Source: Planctomycetota bacterium
Lineage (GTDB): Bacteria; Planctomycetota; Phycisphaerae; UBA1845; PWPN01
Length of the DNA stretch: 54,153 nucleotides
Reading direction: 5' to 3'
NCBI GenBank assembly: GCA_022711465.1
Contig: JAKLEZ010000033.1
Coordinates: 1-54,153 of the forward strand
The notes under the pieces are model-generated. The model made no database searches. It saw nothing but the letters and a program-made list of their open reading frames with translations, and was not told the origin of the DNA. The translations under genes and the position numbers were made by a program. This document shows positions 9,501 to 17,976 of the stretch, piece after piece (within the stretch, counting starts at the first letter, position 1; each line of letters starts with the position of its first letter).

Positions 9501-9729
9501 GAACTCGACGAATGCCGAGGTCGAGTCCCTAATGGCCCGCGTTCGACCCCATGTGCACGGGGCAAAACTGATCGGAGCGGGCGGCGGCGGATTCATGCTC
9601 CTGGTCTGCCGCTCGGCGGAAGACGCGGTCCATCTGCGTCGCGATCTCGAGGATGCGCCCCCCAACCCCCGTGCCCGGTTCTTCAACTTCGCGGTCAACC
9701 CCGAGGGCTTGGTCGTGACCGTCTGCTGA
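6511..9729 (+). CDS. fkp: Bifunctional L-fucokinase / GDP-L-fucose pyrophosphorylase
   Basis: This cytosolic 1072-residue salvage enzyme should phosphorylate free L-fucose at C1 and then join it to GTP, making GDP-L-fucose without the de novo mannose route. The N-terminal half (about 1-560) is the fucose-1-phosphate guanylyltransferase type, with VTAANETQA at the start, the loop HAGGDSRRLP near residue 110 and a beta-helix-like tail. From about 705 comes a GHMP kinase: GRVPARLDVAGGWSDTPP, the phosphate loop PKGSGLGTSS (834-843), GGGWQDQIGG, and GAGGGGFMLL near the C-terminus. It is somewhat longer than Bacteroides Fkp (about 950 residues). GGAG lies 6 nt before the start. It converges on corA with 4 nt between the stops. 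The product implies fucosylated surface glycans. No fucosyltransferase adjoins it. Confidence 0.9.
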   Translation: MESRHEHSPSAVWDFLIVTAANETQAAAYRTQLALRARLGLLAGVREVLVVPDPGGRRVGSGGSTLYCLLELLSRSSPGPGNGSGTSLCGTGIEDPCRVFERLRVLIVHAGGDSRRLPAYGVCGKLFIPVPGDSDSCLPATLFDRQLSTYLALPMAAGEAGQIVINSGDVLLRFDPSEVTFAASGMTGLGCFTTPEQATGHGVFCRDEGSGVRRFLQKPPLAEQQAEGAIDAYGQTVLDIGVTHLDARTAAKLLSVFGLSVAGGRAHLAADVTEIIENRGLDFYREICCALGQATRFESYLDSVRRAGSTWDIENLKRIFEGLHEVPFRVNVLPRCGFLHFGTSRQIIHSGHALLQHDQGTLVPHTILDVTTETVADGQMIGGNAWVEGCRIRAPLTLGGENLVIGVDIDTPLSLPAGACLDVLSGRTADGRIVWFVRCYGIPDTFKESMAAGATFCGRPASEWLAAAGTGADQLWEPGLPDSQRTLWNARVFPAETNPQGWRNWLWMFEPNQASAEQKARWRTADRYSLSQMANLADPKAFLERRLDIRAAQIRGSLRKTFRLDSGFSASDLAAILAESRDPAAWVAAVLAEAQWHHDGTSRGLGGLESLVFPRVVHTLGSALEQMTAQPEIPLATALPSLKQQLTPYQQAWLQSIEMKPGLQQPVRDWSEGLHAAAFRGLGRTILASGGELPPPPRQALRSDEIVWGRVPARLDVAGGWSDTPPYSLEHGGCVVNAAVNLNGQPPIQAYARVIPRPVIRISSIDLGVTLEVSDLATLLDYRQPGSEFALAKAALALSGFSPDAAAWPPGITLPEMLRQFGGGIELTTLAAIPKGSGLGTSSIMGAVTLAVIQRVLGKTPTERNLFHDVLRLEQALTTGGGWQDQIGGSVGGAKIIRSRAGLVPDAAIHFLPPDVLDPHLNGRTTLLYYTGITRLAKNILEQVVGRYLDRNRHAMATLHRIHALAPSMADAVSRKDQAAFGRLVTTAWELNKELDPNSTNAEVESLMARVRPHVHGAKLIGAGGGGFMLLVCRSAEDAVHLRRDLEDAPPNPRARFFNFAVNPEGLVVTVC

Positions 9730-9733
9730 CCGG

Positions 9734-10708
9734 CTACAGCCATCCCCGCCGCCGAAAAACGGCGAGCAAAATCACGCTCAGCACGATCATTCCCCCGATG
9801 ACCATCCAAAACCCGAAAGGATGGTCGACGGGCGGCCAGAGCCGCTTGAAGTTCATTCCGTAGATCCCGGACACCAGCGTCAACGGCAGCATGATCGACG
9901 CGAAGATGGTCATCAGCTTCACCGTCTCATTGGTTCTTTGGGACATCGAGGACATGAACAGCTCGCGGGCGCTGACGATCTGCTCGCGGTAGAGGTCGAT
10001 TTCCTCTGCAAGCCGGGTCAGGTGGTCGAGCACGTCGCGGAAATACGGCCGGATGTTCTTGCCGATGAAAGAGTACTCACCCCGGGCCAGCTGTCCAACG
10101 GCCTCGCGCTGGGGAGTGAGGTAACGGCGAACCTGCATCAGCTGCCCGCGGAAATCGGAGATGCGCTCGAGGATGTCGTCCTGGGGATCGAACAGGGCCT
10201 CGTCCTCCAGCTTGCTGGCCTCGCTCTCCAGCCGCTCCAGCAGGGGTTGATAGCCGTCAATCAGACCATCCACGATCATGTGGAGCAAATGGTCCATACC
10301 GCGCCCGAGGACATTCTCCGGATCACGCTGGCAGCGGCTTTGAACAACCCTGAGGGCTTCGAGGGCCTCGTGGTGAATCGTGACCACGAAAAGCGAAGAC
10401 GCGAACAGGGCCAGTTCCCGCGTGCCCAGGAACTCCTTGTCCTCGTTGAGAATCGGGGCGTGCACGACCAAGAATATGTAGCCGTCGTAGGGATCAATGT
10501 GCGGCCGCTGCTCGCCGTGAAGGCAGTCTTCGATCGCCAGGGGGTGGAGCGAGAAGGCCTCGCCCAGCAGGGCCAGGGTCCACTCATCCGGCTCCTCGAT
10601 ATCCAGCCAGATCTGAGCCTCAGCTTCGCGCAGGGACCTCGCGGCCTCGATCAGCGAGTTGTATACGTCCGAGGTACCGTCGGCATGCCGCACGTGGGCG
10701 ACGATCAT
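9734..10708 (-). CDS. corA: CorA-family magnesium/cobalt transporter
   Basis: This 324-residue inner-membrane ion channel should form a pentamer for Mg2+ uptake. The long acidic cytosolic domain includes a coiled-coil region (about 150-250). Two C-terminal membrane segments follow (about 262-281 and 300-318), the first ending in the signature YGMNF (GMN at 284-286). The C-terminus is basic (FRRRGWL), the usual positive ring of the family. TACAAT ends 6 nt before the ATG, suggesting a leaderless transcript. The gene converges with fkp and diverges from the PilT-like gene. Confidence 0.93.
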   Translation of the reverse strand: MIVAHVRHADGTSDVYNSLIEAARSLREAEAQIWLDIEEPDEWTLALLGEAFSLHPLAIEDCLHGEQRPHIDPYDGYIFLVVHAPILNEDKEFLGTRELALFASSLFVVTIHHEALEALRVVQSRCQRDPENVLGRGMDHLLHMIVDGLIDGYQPLLERLESEASKLEDEALFDPQDDILERISDFRGQLMQVRRYLTPQREAVGQLARGEYSFIGKNIRPYFRDVLDHLTRLAEEIDLYREQIVSARELFMSSMSQRTNETVKLMTIFASIMLPLTLVSGIYGMNFKRLWPPVDHPFGFWMVIGGMIVLSVILLAVFRRRGWL

Positions 10709-10714
10709 GGTCCC

Positions 10715-10742
10715 ATTGTAGAAAACCCCGGCCGCCCGTAAA
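10715..10742 (-). promoter_or_regulatory. corA promoter, probably leaderless
   Basis: The minus strand reads TTTACG (10742-10737), a 16-nt spacer, then TACAAT (10720-10715). The ATG of corA follows after only 6 nt, so the transcript should start at or beside the start codon. This fits the box-to-ATG distance seen at other genes here. Confidence 0.55.
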
Positions 10743-10758
10743 GGGCCGACGCGCGGCT

Positions 10759-10787
10759 TTGACGACCTTGCCCCCCCTGGTTAGAAT
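10759..10787 (+). promoter_or_regulatory. Sigma-70-type promoter of the PilT-like operon
   Basis: TTGACG, a 17-nt spacer and TAGAAT form a good vegetative promoter. The leader to the ATG at 10830 would be about 36 nt and carries AAGGA six nt before the start. The promoter probably drives the plus-strand genes that follow. Confidence 0.7.
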
Positions 10788-10829
10788 CAAGCCTACGAGT
10801 GTCCATTCCCCTCAAGACAAGGAAGTAGT

Positions 10830-12074
10830 ATGGCTGCCGAATCCGCGTCACGATCGCCGGAAAACGACTCCGGCCCCATCTCCCCAGGTGGATCCGATGT
10901 CTCCGCATCCGCGGAAGCCAGGAGCGGTGACACCGCTGCCGGCCAGGGCGGAACCGACCTCCGAATCACCGAGCAGAACGCCCGCGCGGTCTTCGAGATG
11001 CTCCTCCGCAATATGGAGACCGCACCCGGCCGCCCCAAGGCCACCGACCTGCACCTGAACCCCGGCCGTCCCCCAGACTACCGCATCGAGCGGGTCATCC
11101 GCAGCGTGAAGTCCAAGCCGCTCACCCCCAACGACCTCATCCTCATCACCACCGCCATGATGAACGAGAACCAGCGGCAACGGTTCAACCGCAACCACTG
11201 CATCGATATGTCCTACCACCTGGACCGCAACCGCTTCCGCGTCAACATCGTCGAGGCATTCATCGGACGAAGCATCTCCCTCCGCCGGTTCGACGAAATC
11301 AAGGACTTCTCGGCCTACAACCTGCCCAACAACTACATCGACATCGCCGAGGGCCACCGCGGCTTCGTGGTCATGTCCGGCTCGACCGGCAGCGGCAAGA
11401 CCACCTCGATCGCGGCCATGCTCGACCACATCAACCGCAACTTCCACCGCAAGGTGGTCACGATCGAAGACCCCATCGAGTACGTCTACACCGCGAAGAA
11501 ATCGATTGTGGTTCAAATCGAAATCGGCGAGGACGGCATCCCCAACGAGGATATCGCCCTCCGTAACCTGGTCCGCATGGACCCCGACGTCGGCCTGGCC
11601 GGCGAAATGCGCGACCGGGCCTCGCTCGAGGCCGCCCTCAAGACCGCCCAGGCCGGCCACCTGATCTACGGCACCCTCCACTGCGAAGGCGCCGGACAGG
11701 CCTTCGACCGCATCCTGGCCTATTACGACACGACCGAACAACAGCGAATCCTGGGCACCCTGGCCGACAACCTGGCCGCGATCATTAACCAGCGGCTTCT
11801 GCCTTGCCTCAAGCCCGGGATCGACGTCGTTCCGGCCTACGAGATCTTCATCCCGAACCCCCTGACCCGCCGGTACATCCGCGAACGCCGTTACATCGAC
11901 GCGATCGCCGAGATGGAGAAACCGGCGATGAAGGAGATCGGGTGCGTCACCTATGTGGACTCACTCCACCGGCTGGTCACGGAGGAGTGGGTTGACTTCC
12001 ATCTGGCCCTCGAGCACGCCGGCGACCAGGCCGAGAAGCTCAAGAGCCGGCTCAAGGGAATCGAACTCAAGTAA
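10830..12074 (+). CDS. PilT/PilU-like secretion or retraction ATPase
   Basis: This 414-residue hexameric AAA-type motor belongs to the GspE/PilT superfamily. After about 45 low-complexity residues comes an N-terminal PAS-like half, then Walker A GSTGSGKTT (184-192, Lys190), the Asp box (TIEDPIEYVY), and Walker B/His-box equivalents DPDVGLAGEMRD and AGHLIYGTLHCEGA. These last two differ from the usual PilT wording (DPDVILVGEMRD; GTLHTNSA), so this may be a divergent paralogue rather than the main retraction motor. No pilB, pilC or pilM-Q neighbours are present, though two pseudopilin-like genes occur elsewhere in the window. The next gene begins 15 nt downstream. Confidence 0.8.
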   Translation: MAAESASRSPENDSGPISPGGSDVSASAEARSGDTAAGQGGTDLRITEQNARAVFEMLLRNMETAPGRPKATDLHLNPGRPPDYRIERVIRSVKSKPLTPNDLILITTAMMNENQRQRFNRNHCIDMSYHLDRNRFRVNIVEAFIGRSISLRRFDEIKDFSAYNLPNNYIDIAEGHRGFVVMSGSTGSGKTTSIAAMLDHINRNFHRKVVTIEDPIEYVYTAKKSIVVQIEIGEDGIPNEDIALRNLVRMDPDVGLAGEMRDRASLEAALKTAQAGHLIYGTLHCEGAGQAFDRILAYYDTTEQQRILGTLADNLAAIINQRLLPCLKPGIDVVPAYEIFIPNPLTRRYIRERRYIDAIAEMEKPAMKEIGCVTYVDSLHRLVTEEWVDFHLALEHAGDQAEKLKSRLKGIELK

Positions 12075-12089
12075 ACCTCCCGAGGCCCC

Positions 12090-13076
12090 ATGCGAGCATC
12101 CTGCATACTGACTCTGGTGTGGGCGGCTGTCGCTCAGACGCCGGCCGATTTGCCCCCCCCTGCGTCCGCGCCGTCGACACCGGCCGACGTCCGGGTCATG
12201 ACCTTCAACATCCGCTACGGCACGGCGAACGACGGTGAGAACCGCTGGGAGAATCGCCGAGATATGGTGTTCGAGATCATCCGCGGGCACAAGCCCGACA
12301 TCCTCGGCCTGCAGGAAGCCCTGCGCTTCCAGATCGACGAGATTCGCAGGGCGGTGCCGGGCCTCGAGGAGGTCGGCGTCGGCCGGGACGACGGCAAGGC
12401 GAAGGGCGAATTCAGCGTCATTCTCTACCGGCGCGACCGCTTCAAGCTGGACGAGCACGACACGTTCTGGCTCTCGGATACACCCGAGGTGCCCGGTTCC
12501 AAGCATTGGGGCAACAACATCACTCGCGTCTGTACCTGGGCCAGATTCCTCGAGGCGAGGGGCGAGAACGCCGACCGGACCGCCCTGCCCCCGGGACCGG
12601 GCTTCTACGTGTTCAACACCCACCTCGACCACCAATCACAACCGGCCCGCGAGAAAGGAATCCAGCTGATCCTGAAGCGAATCCGCGCCCGTTCTCATCC
12701 CGAACCGTTCGTTCTGACGGGCGACTTCAACGCCGGCGAGGACAATCCAACCCTCGCCTTGGCCAAGGGCATGATGACCAGCACCGCCCCCGCGGCAGGG
12801 CCCTCCGCAACGAGCGCGGAGGCTCGGCCCTGGCCACGACTGGTCGACACGTTTCGCGTCGCCCATCCCGACCAGAAGGTCGTCGGCACGTTCAACGGTT
12901 TCGAGGGTCGCACCACCGGAGACAAGATCGACTACATCCTCGTGCCGCCCGACATCAGGGTCCGCGAGGCAGAGATCATCCGCGACCATCGCGGGGACCG
13001 GTATCCATCGGACCATTTCCCGCTCATGGCGACGCTGGAGCTGCGTCCATCCGCCACCCAGCCGGGTGGACGCTAA
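12090..13076 (+). CDS. Secreted endonuclease/exonuclease/phosphatase (EEP) family protein
   Basis: This is a 328-residue metal-dependent phosphoesterase of the DNase I-like fold. A short hydrophobic leader (residues 1-16) suggests export. Family motifs appear in order: VMTFNIRYG, the metal Glu in LGLQEAL, the catalytic-pair region NTHLDHQS, TGDFNAGEDNP, DKIDYILV and the final YPSDHFPLMA with the catalytic His. The best match in style is the group related to sphingomyelinase/inositol phosphatases of secreted planctomycete enzymes. The substrate cannot be read from the sequence. It starts 15 nt after the PilT-like gene and is probably co-transcribed. Confidence 0.8.
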   Translation: MRASCILTLVWAAVAQTPADLPPPASAPSTPADVRVMTFNIRYGTANDGENRWENRRDMVFEIIRGHKPDILGLQEALRFQIDEIRRAVPGLEEVGVGRDDGKAKGEFSVILYRRDRFKLDEHDTFWLSDTPEVPGSKHWGNNITRVCTWARFLEARGENADRTALPPGPGFYVFNTHLDHQSQPAREKGIQLILKRIRARSHPEPFVLTGDFNAGEDNPTLALAKGMMTSTAPAAGPSATSAEARPWPRLVDTFRVAHPDQKVVGTFNGFEGRTTGDKIDYILVPPDIRVREAEIIRDHRGDRYPSDHFPLMATLELRPSATQPGGR

Positions 13077-13210
13077 CCACAAAGCCATTTAGAATCCCGA
13101 GGCACGAGTGGGCCTCCGTGCCACCCGATCGAAGCGTCACCCCAACCAGGGGAGGCCGTCGTCGCGCCATGCTGAGGCCCCCGGACCGTCGTCTCCGCAT
13201 AGAGGTCTCC

Positions 13211-14236
13211 ATGCCAGAGAAACTCGTCATCATCGGATCCGGGCCCGCGGGTTGGACGGCGGCCATCTATGCCGCCCGGGCCAATCTGGAGCCCCTGGTC
13301 TTCGCCGGACGTCCTAAACAGGACCCCGCCACCATCCTCCCCGGCGGGCAACTCATGCTGACCACCGAAGTGGAGAACTTCCCGGGTTTCCCAACAGGCG
13401 TCACCGGCCCCACACTCATGAGCTACCTCGAGCAGCAAGCGGTCCGTTTCGGAACCCGCGTCCAGACGGACGAAGGGCAGACCCCGGACGTCTCCAACCC
13501 CGACGATGGACATTCCTACAAGTACCACGACTGCAAGCGGGTGGATCTGTCCTGCCGGCCGTTCAAGGTCATCGGCGAGGACAACTCCGTCATCGAGACG
13601 AACACCCTCATCGTGGCCACCGGCGCGACCGCCAACTGGCTGGGGCTCGAGAACGAGATGCGGCTCGCCCGGACCGGCGGCGGCGTCAGCGCCTGCGCCA
13701 TCTGCGACGGTGCCCTGCCGATCTTCCGCGGCAAGGAGGTCGCCGTCGTGGGCGGCGGCGACTCGGCCGTCGAGGAGGCAAGCTACCTCACCAAGTTCGC
13801 CGGCAAGGTTTACATGATCCATCGCCGTGACCAGCTCCGGGCCAGCAAGATCATGGCCCAGCGGGCCTTGGGCAACCCCAAGATCCAGATCCTCTGGAAC
13901 AAGATCCCGATCGATGTCCTCGGACAGGACCGGATCAGGGCCCTCAAACTCAAGGACACGGTCACCGGCCAAGTCAGCGATCTGCCCGTCGGCGGCCTGT
14001 TCATGGCCATCGGGCACACGCCGGCTACGGCGTTTCTCGAGGGGCAACTCGAGCTGGACAAGAAGGGCTACATCAAGCTGGCGGACTCGTACCGCACGAC
14101 GACCAGCGTCGACGGCGTCTTCGCGGCGGGCGATGTCGTGGACAGCGTCTATCGCCAGGCGATTACCGCGGCCGGCATGGGCTGCAAGGCCGCAATCGAC
14201 GCGGAGCGATGGTTGGTCGAACACGAAATCGAGTGA
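13211..14236 (+). CDS. trxB: Thioredoxin reductase
   Basis: This cytosolic FAD/NADPH flavoenzyme of 341 residues should reduce thioredoxin. The FAD-binding GSGPAGWTAA occurs near residue 10, the redox-active pair CAIC at 162-165, the NADPH-binding GGGDSAVEEA just after it, and the closing FAD motif GVFAAGDVVD near 305. An insertion of roughly 20 residues, rich in Asp and Pro, lies near 85-110 before the conserved VDL...PFKV strand and makes the protein a little longer than E. coli TrxB (about 320). The frame is open far upstream, but MPEKLVIIG with AGAGG four nt before it is the natural start. No thioredoxin gene adjoins it. Confidence 0.9.
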   Translation: MPEKLVIIGSGPAGWTAAIYAARANLEPLVFAGRPKQDPATILPGGQLMLTTEVENFPGFPTGVTGPTLMSYLEQQAVRFGTRVQTDEGQTPDVSNPDDGHSYKYHDCKRVDLSCRPFKVIGEDNSVIETNTLIVATGATANWLGLENEMRLARTGGGVSACAICDGALPIFRGKEVAVVGGGDSAVEEASYLTKFAGKVYMIHRRDQLRASKIMAQRALGNPKIQILWNKIPIDVLGQDRIRALKLKDTVTGQVSDLPVGGLFMAIGHTPATAFLEGQLELDKKGYIKLADSYRTTTSVDGVFAAGDVVDSVYRQAITAAGMGCKAAIDAERWLVEHEIE

Positions 14237-14247
14237 AACCCGCAACC

Positions 14248-15063
14248 ATGGACGAACAGCTTCCGAATACCGGCCAGAGCAGAACCGTCGACCGCGACAT
14301 GGGCAAGCGGTTCCTGCTCGTGGTCGGGCTGATCCTCGAGCTGATCATGATGGCGGCCGGGTTGTGGCCGGCTATCTGGCTGATCCTTCGGTTCGGGGTC
14401 GGCAGCTCGTCAGTAGCCGTCTGGATACTGGTTCTCCTGGCGGCCGTCTTCGCCTTCAACTACGGCTATCTCCTGGCCCTGCTGGCGTTTCGCATCATCA
14501 TCCCGTACCCGACCCCCGGACTGCACCAACTGGGTCCGGACGGTCGTCCACCTCTGGTCCTGCTGGTGTTCCTGCTCAACACCCTGCTGTCAAAAGCCCG
14601 ATTCGATCCGCCGTGGGCGGCCATGTTCTCATCCGTACTCACGAGAATCTGGCCCCTCCGCCCTCTGTTCCACCGGTACTTCGGACCGCACACCTCCTCG
14701 ACCACGCTCGGCGACACGGTCAAGTTGCTCGACCCCTACCTCGTCGAAGCGGGCAGGAATGTGCAGTTCGGCTTCGACTGCATGATCGCCTGTCACCATT
14801 TCGACCACCGCGGCTTCTATCTCGCCAAGGTCACGATCGGTGACAACGCCGTGATCGGGGGGCAGGCATTGCTGACCGCCGGCGTGGAGGTCGGCCCTCA
14901 TGCGGTCATCGCGGCCAGGTCCTTTGTCCTGCCGGACACCAAGATCGGCGCTTACGAATACTGGGGAGGGTCACCCGCCCGGAGAGTCCGCGATGCGACC
15001 GCCCATAGCGGTTCCGGCGTCCGACCACCCGCTCGGCCGGATTCGGCTCCACCGTCACCCTGA
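14248..15063 (+). CDS. Membrane-anchored hexapeptide-repeat acyltransferase-like protein
   Basis: This protein of about 271 residues has two hydrophobic segments near the N-terminus (roughly 22-50 and 57-82). A C-terminal left-handed beta-helix of hexapeptide repeats follows (TIGDNAVIGGQALLTAGVEVGPHAVI), ending WGGSPARRVR, a signature of sugar O-acetyltransferases. The HHFDH segment before the helix may supply a catalytic His. Acetylation of a membrane or surface glycan is likely but not proven. Three in-frame starts are possible (14209, 14248, 14299). I chose 14248 because it avoids overlap with trxB and keeps both membrane segments; none has a strong Shine-Dalgarno sequence. The Pro-rich tail after residue 250 looks disordered. 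Confidence 0.65.
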   Translation: MDEQLPNTGQSRTVDRDMGKRFLLVVGLILELIMMAAGLWPAIWLILRFGVGSSSVAVWILVLLAAVFAFNYGYLLALLAFRIIIPYPTPGLHQLGPDGRPPLVLLVFLLNTLLSKARFDPPWAAMFSSVLTRIWPLRPLFHRYFGPHTSSTTLGDTVKLLDPYLVEAGRNVQFGFDCMIACHHFDHRGFYLAKVTIGDNAVIGGQALLTAGVEVGPHAVIAARSFVLPDTKIGAYEYWGGSPARRVRDATAHSGSGVRPPARPDSAPPSP

Positions 15064-15084
15064 CCTTCTTCGAGGAGATCATCG

Positions 15085-17976
15085 ATGATCCCGAGAATCG
15101 GCGGCAGGCACGCCATCCGCAACCTGGCCACAATCGCCACGCTCGCGTGGGTGGCCACCGGCTGCACCGAACCATTCATCAGCAATCTGGACTGGCAAAA
15201 CAGCCGGCTGCGAGCCATGTGGATGCGCGGCGAGTCCGCCCTGACCCTGTCCAACCTGCAAACCGGCCAGAGACTGGCCATCCCCATCGGCCCTGGGGAG
15301 CTGGAATTCGACTCGGGCAAGGTCTCGGGATTCGACGGCCCCTCCGCTCGCCCGATGGTGATCCCCGCGATCGCCGGCGAGGTCTGGCGGTTCAGCTGGT
15401 CGGCCAAGCCGCTCCCGGGCTCGGGTGCGGCCGTGCGCTGCCGGACCAGCATCGAACTCGACCGCTCCTCGACCCGGATCGGCAAGCGCGTGGTCATCGA
15501 GATCGAACGAGCCGACCGGCCGGTCTTGCTGAAGCAGGTCGTCATCGATGCCCTGAGTGTCAACGGACTGAATGCCCACCAGCCGTTCGAGGGCTGGCAG
15601 AGCTATCCGGTGTTGTGCGATTCGTTCTACGCGGGCGTCGAGTTCCCCGCTGCCCAGGCCGTGGTGCGGAACGACATGGCGAGCCTGTCCTGCAAGCCAG
15701 GCATCCGATTGGCGGCCGGGCAGAGCTATCACGCCAAGCCCACCGTCTACGGCGTCTGCCCCTCCGGCCGGAGCCGCGAAGCATTCGAGTCCTACATCGC
15801 CTCCTTGCGCCCGCCGTCGCCGCCCATGCACATCCAGTACAACAGCTGGTGGTCGGCGCCGTATCCCTTCACCGAGAAGCACATGCTGGACATCATCCGC
15901 GTCTTCCAGCAGCAGTACTACGGACCCCACGGCGGCCCGCTGGACAGCTTCTGCCTGGACATGGGCTGGGCCCGCAGCCAGTCGATGTGGCAGATCGACA
16001 GCACCAACTTCCCGCAAGGCTTCCGGCCGCTGGCCCGCGAGTTGGGCAGGATGGGAGCCTCCGTGGCCCTCTGGACATCGCCCAGCAGCTGCTACCCGCA
16101 CGCCGGCGGATTGGACAGCGAGTGGGCCATGCGAAACGGGTACGAGACGTTCAAGACCGCCAAGATCGGCGGGATGCGCTATGCCTGCCTGGCCGGCCCG
16201 AAATACGCCGCGGGATTCCGCGACGCCCTCGTGGGACACGTCCGCAAGTACCGGATCGCCCACTACAAGTTCGACGGCTACCAGCCGATGTGTCCCCAGC
16301 ACGACCACGGCCACGAGCCGGGCGAGTTGTCCGCCGAGAGGATGGCCGAGGGCTTCATCGCTACCTGCCAGGCCCTGCGAAAGACGAACCCGAGCATCTG
16401 GATGGAAGCCACCTGCTTCGGATTCAAGCCCAGCCCCTGGTGGCTGGCTCACGTCAATACCGTGATTGGCACCTTCGGCGATGACGCCCCGGGCGGCCGG
16501 GTTCCCTGCCCGGTCTACCGCGAGAGCTACACCACCGCCCGCGACTTCTTCAACCTCCAGGGCGCCCGCGACATCCTCATGCCAATCTACGCCCAGGAGG
16601 TGCTGGGCATCATCCACCAGACCGCCGAGCCGCTCCAGAACGACGCCGTGGTCTCCGTCTTGCGCGGGCACAGCTTCATCCCACTCTACCTCAATCCGAA
16701 GCACATGACCCCCAGGCGATGGCGATTCCTCGCCCATCTGATGACCTGGTCCCGCCAGAACGCCGACCTCCTGGCCCACACCAAACCCATCCTGACCGGC
16801 GACTGGAATGACGAGAAGAAGACCCGGGTCTGGGAGCTGGATATCCCTCGCGATCCTTACGGCTACGCTCATTTCCACCGTGGCCGGGGCCTGCTCATGG
16901 TGCGCAATCCCTGGGTCAAGCCTCGCCAGGTGCAACTCCAACTCGACGACTCGCTCGGGTTCGACAAGAACCTGACCAACGCTCCCATGGCCTGCCTGTA
17001 TCCCCAATTCGGCCGCTTGGCGGGCAGCTTCTCATACGGCCACACCCTGACACTCGAACTGCGGCCGTACGAGACTCGCTTGATCGCTTTCGGCGGCTAC
17101 CAGGAGGCACCGGCCCTGCCGGAGGACCCCTCGAAGGTGACCGTGGATGCCCTTCAATCCGAGGTGTCACCGGACAACAAAGTACGCCTGACGTTCACCG
17201 CCGGTGGCAATACGCCGGATAAGCAACTCTGGCTGCTATGCGAGGCCAAGACGCCTTTCCAGGCGCCCGAGTCTCGGGTCACGGCCGGCGGCAAGACGGT
17301 CGAGGCTCGAGTCAGCGAGTCAGCCGCCGGATGGCGAGCCGGGCGTTCGGCTCCAGGGGAATGGACTTGGGCGATCTTCGATCTGCCCGCCGGCACCACC
17401 CGGGTGGAGGCCGAGTTCCAGCCGCAGGATGATGTGCGCGCCTCCGCCTGGCTGATCGGCAAGGAGACGGTAAACGATGACCCCAAGTCGCCGGGACCGA
17501 TCGCACCGCCCGAGGAGCGGATCCTGGACGCCGTCGAAGTGATGACACCTGTCGCCCTCCACTGGACCGAACCGGCCAACAAGGCCAATGTCGCCCGCGC
17601 AGGACAAGGCGCCAAAGCCGCCGCTTCATCCGTGTGGGCGGCGGAACACGGTCCGGACAAGGCCATCGACGGTGACCCCGAATCGAGATGGAACAGCGCC
17701 AGGGGCGACACGACCGGCGCTTGGCTGGCGGTCGACCTCGGCCGCCCGCGGACCATCAGCACGATCAGCTTCAAGGAAGCGGCCGGCGGTCGAATCACCG
17801 GCTACAAGCTGCAGATCGGAAACGGCAACGAATGGAGAGACCTGATCACCGCGACTAAACCGTCCAAAAGAACTATAACCCGGCATCGTTTCGCCCCCGT
17901 CGAGACGAGCCGGATTCGGCTGCTCGTGACCGCCGCCACCGAAGTGCCCACTATCTACGAGATCGAGGCCAGGTAG
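15085..17976 (+). CDS. Secreted alpha-galactosidase-like (clan GH-D) lipoprotein with F5/8C-type domain
   Basis: This is a 963-residue exported protein. The leader ends WVATGC, so Cys27 is a lipobox cysteine. Residues of about 240-560 resemble the TIM barrel of GH36/GH27 alpha-galactosidases: a WW-SAPYP strand, FCLDMGW, the segment around HYKFDGYQP with candidate nucleophile Asp397, and MEATCFGFKPSPWW. A beta-sandwich region follows, and the last 130 residues form a discoidin/F5-8C carbohydrate-binding fold (KAIDGDPESRWNS; AVDLGRPRTIS). GAGGAG sits 7 nt before the start. The gene is the last of the probable operon. The glycan substrate is unknown, and some planctomycete relatives are annotated only as hypothetical, so activity is an inference. 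Confidence 0.7.
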   Translation: MIPRIGGRHAIRNLATIATLAWVATGCTEPFISNLDWQNSRLRAMWMRGESALTLSNLQTGQRLAIPIGPGELEFDSGKVSGFDGPSARPMVIPAIAGEVWRFSWSAKPLPGSGAAVRCRTSIELDRSSTRIGKRVVIEIERADRPVLLKQVVIDALSVNGLNAHQPFEGWQSYPVLCDSFYAGVEFPAAQAVVRNDMASLSCKPGIRLAAGQSYHAKPTVYGVCPSGRSREAFESYIASLRPPSPPMHIQYNSWWSAPYPFTEKHMLDIIRVFQQQYYGPHGGPLDSFCLDMGWARSQSMWQIDSTNFPQGFRPLARELGRMGASVALWTSPSSCYPHAGGLDSEWAMRNGYETFKTAKIGGMRYACLAGPKYAAGFRDALVGHVRKYRIAHYKFDGYQPMCPQHDHGHEPGELSAERMAEGFIATCQALRKTNPSIWMEATCFGFKPSPWWLAHVNTVIGTFGDDAPGGRVPCPVYRESYTTARDFFNLQGARDILMPIYAQEVLGIIHQTAEPLQNDAVVSVLRGHSFIPLYLNPKHMTPRRWRFLAHLMTWSRQNADLLAHTKPILTGDWNDEKKTRVWELDIPRDPYGYAHFHRGRGLLMVRNPWVKPRQVQLQLDDSLGFDKNLTNAPMACLYPQFGRLAGSFSYGHTLTLELRPYETRLIAFGGYQEAPALPEDPSKVTVDALQSEVSPDNKVRLTFTAGGNTPDKQLWLLCEAKTPFQAPESRVTAGGKTVEARVSESAAGWRAGRSAPGEWTWAIFDLPAGTTRVEAEFQPQDDVRASAWLIGKETVNDDPKSPGPIAPPEERILDAVEVMTPVALHWTEPANKANVARAGQGAKAAASSVWAAEHGPDKAIDGDPESRWNSARGDTTGAWLAVDLGRPRTISTISFKEAAGGRITGYKLQIGNGNEWRDLITATKPSKRTITRHRFAPVETSRIRLLVTAATEVPTIYEIEAR

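Noticed and set aside
15079..17007. Minus-strand frame of 642 codons opposite the glycosidase-like lipoprotein
   Set aside because: The plus-strand gene has a lipobox, Shine-Dalgarno sequence and recognisable domains; the antisense frame is Val/Gly-rich without motifs.
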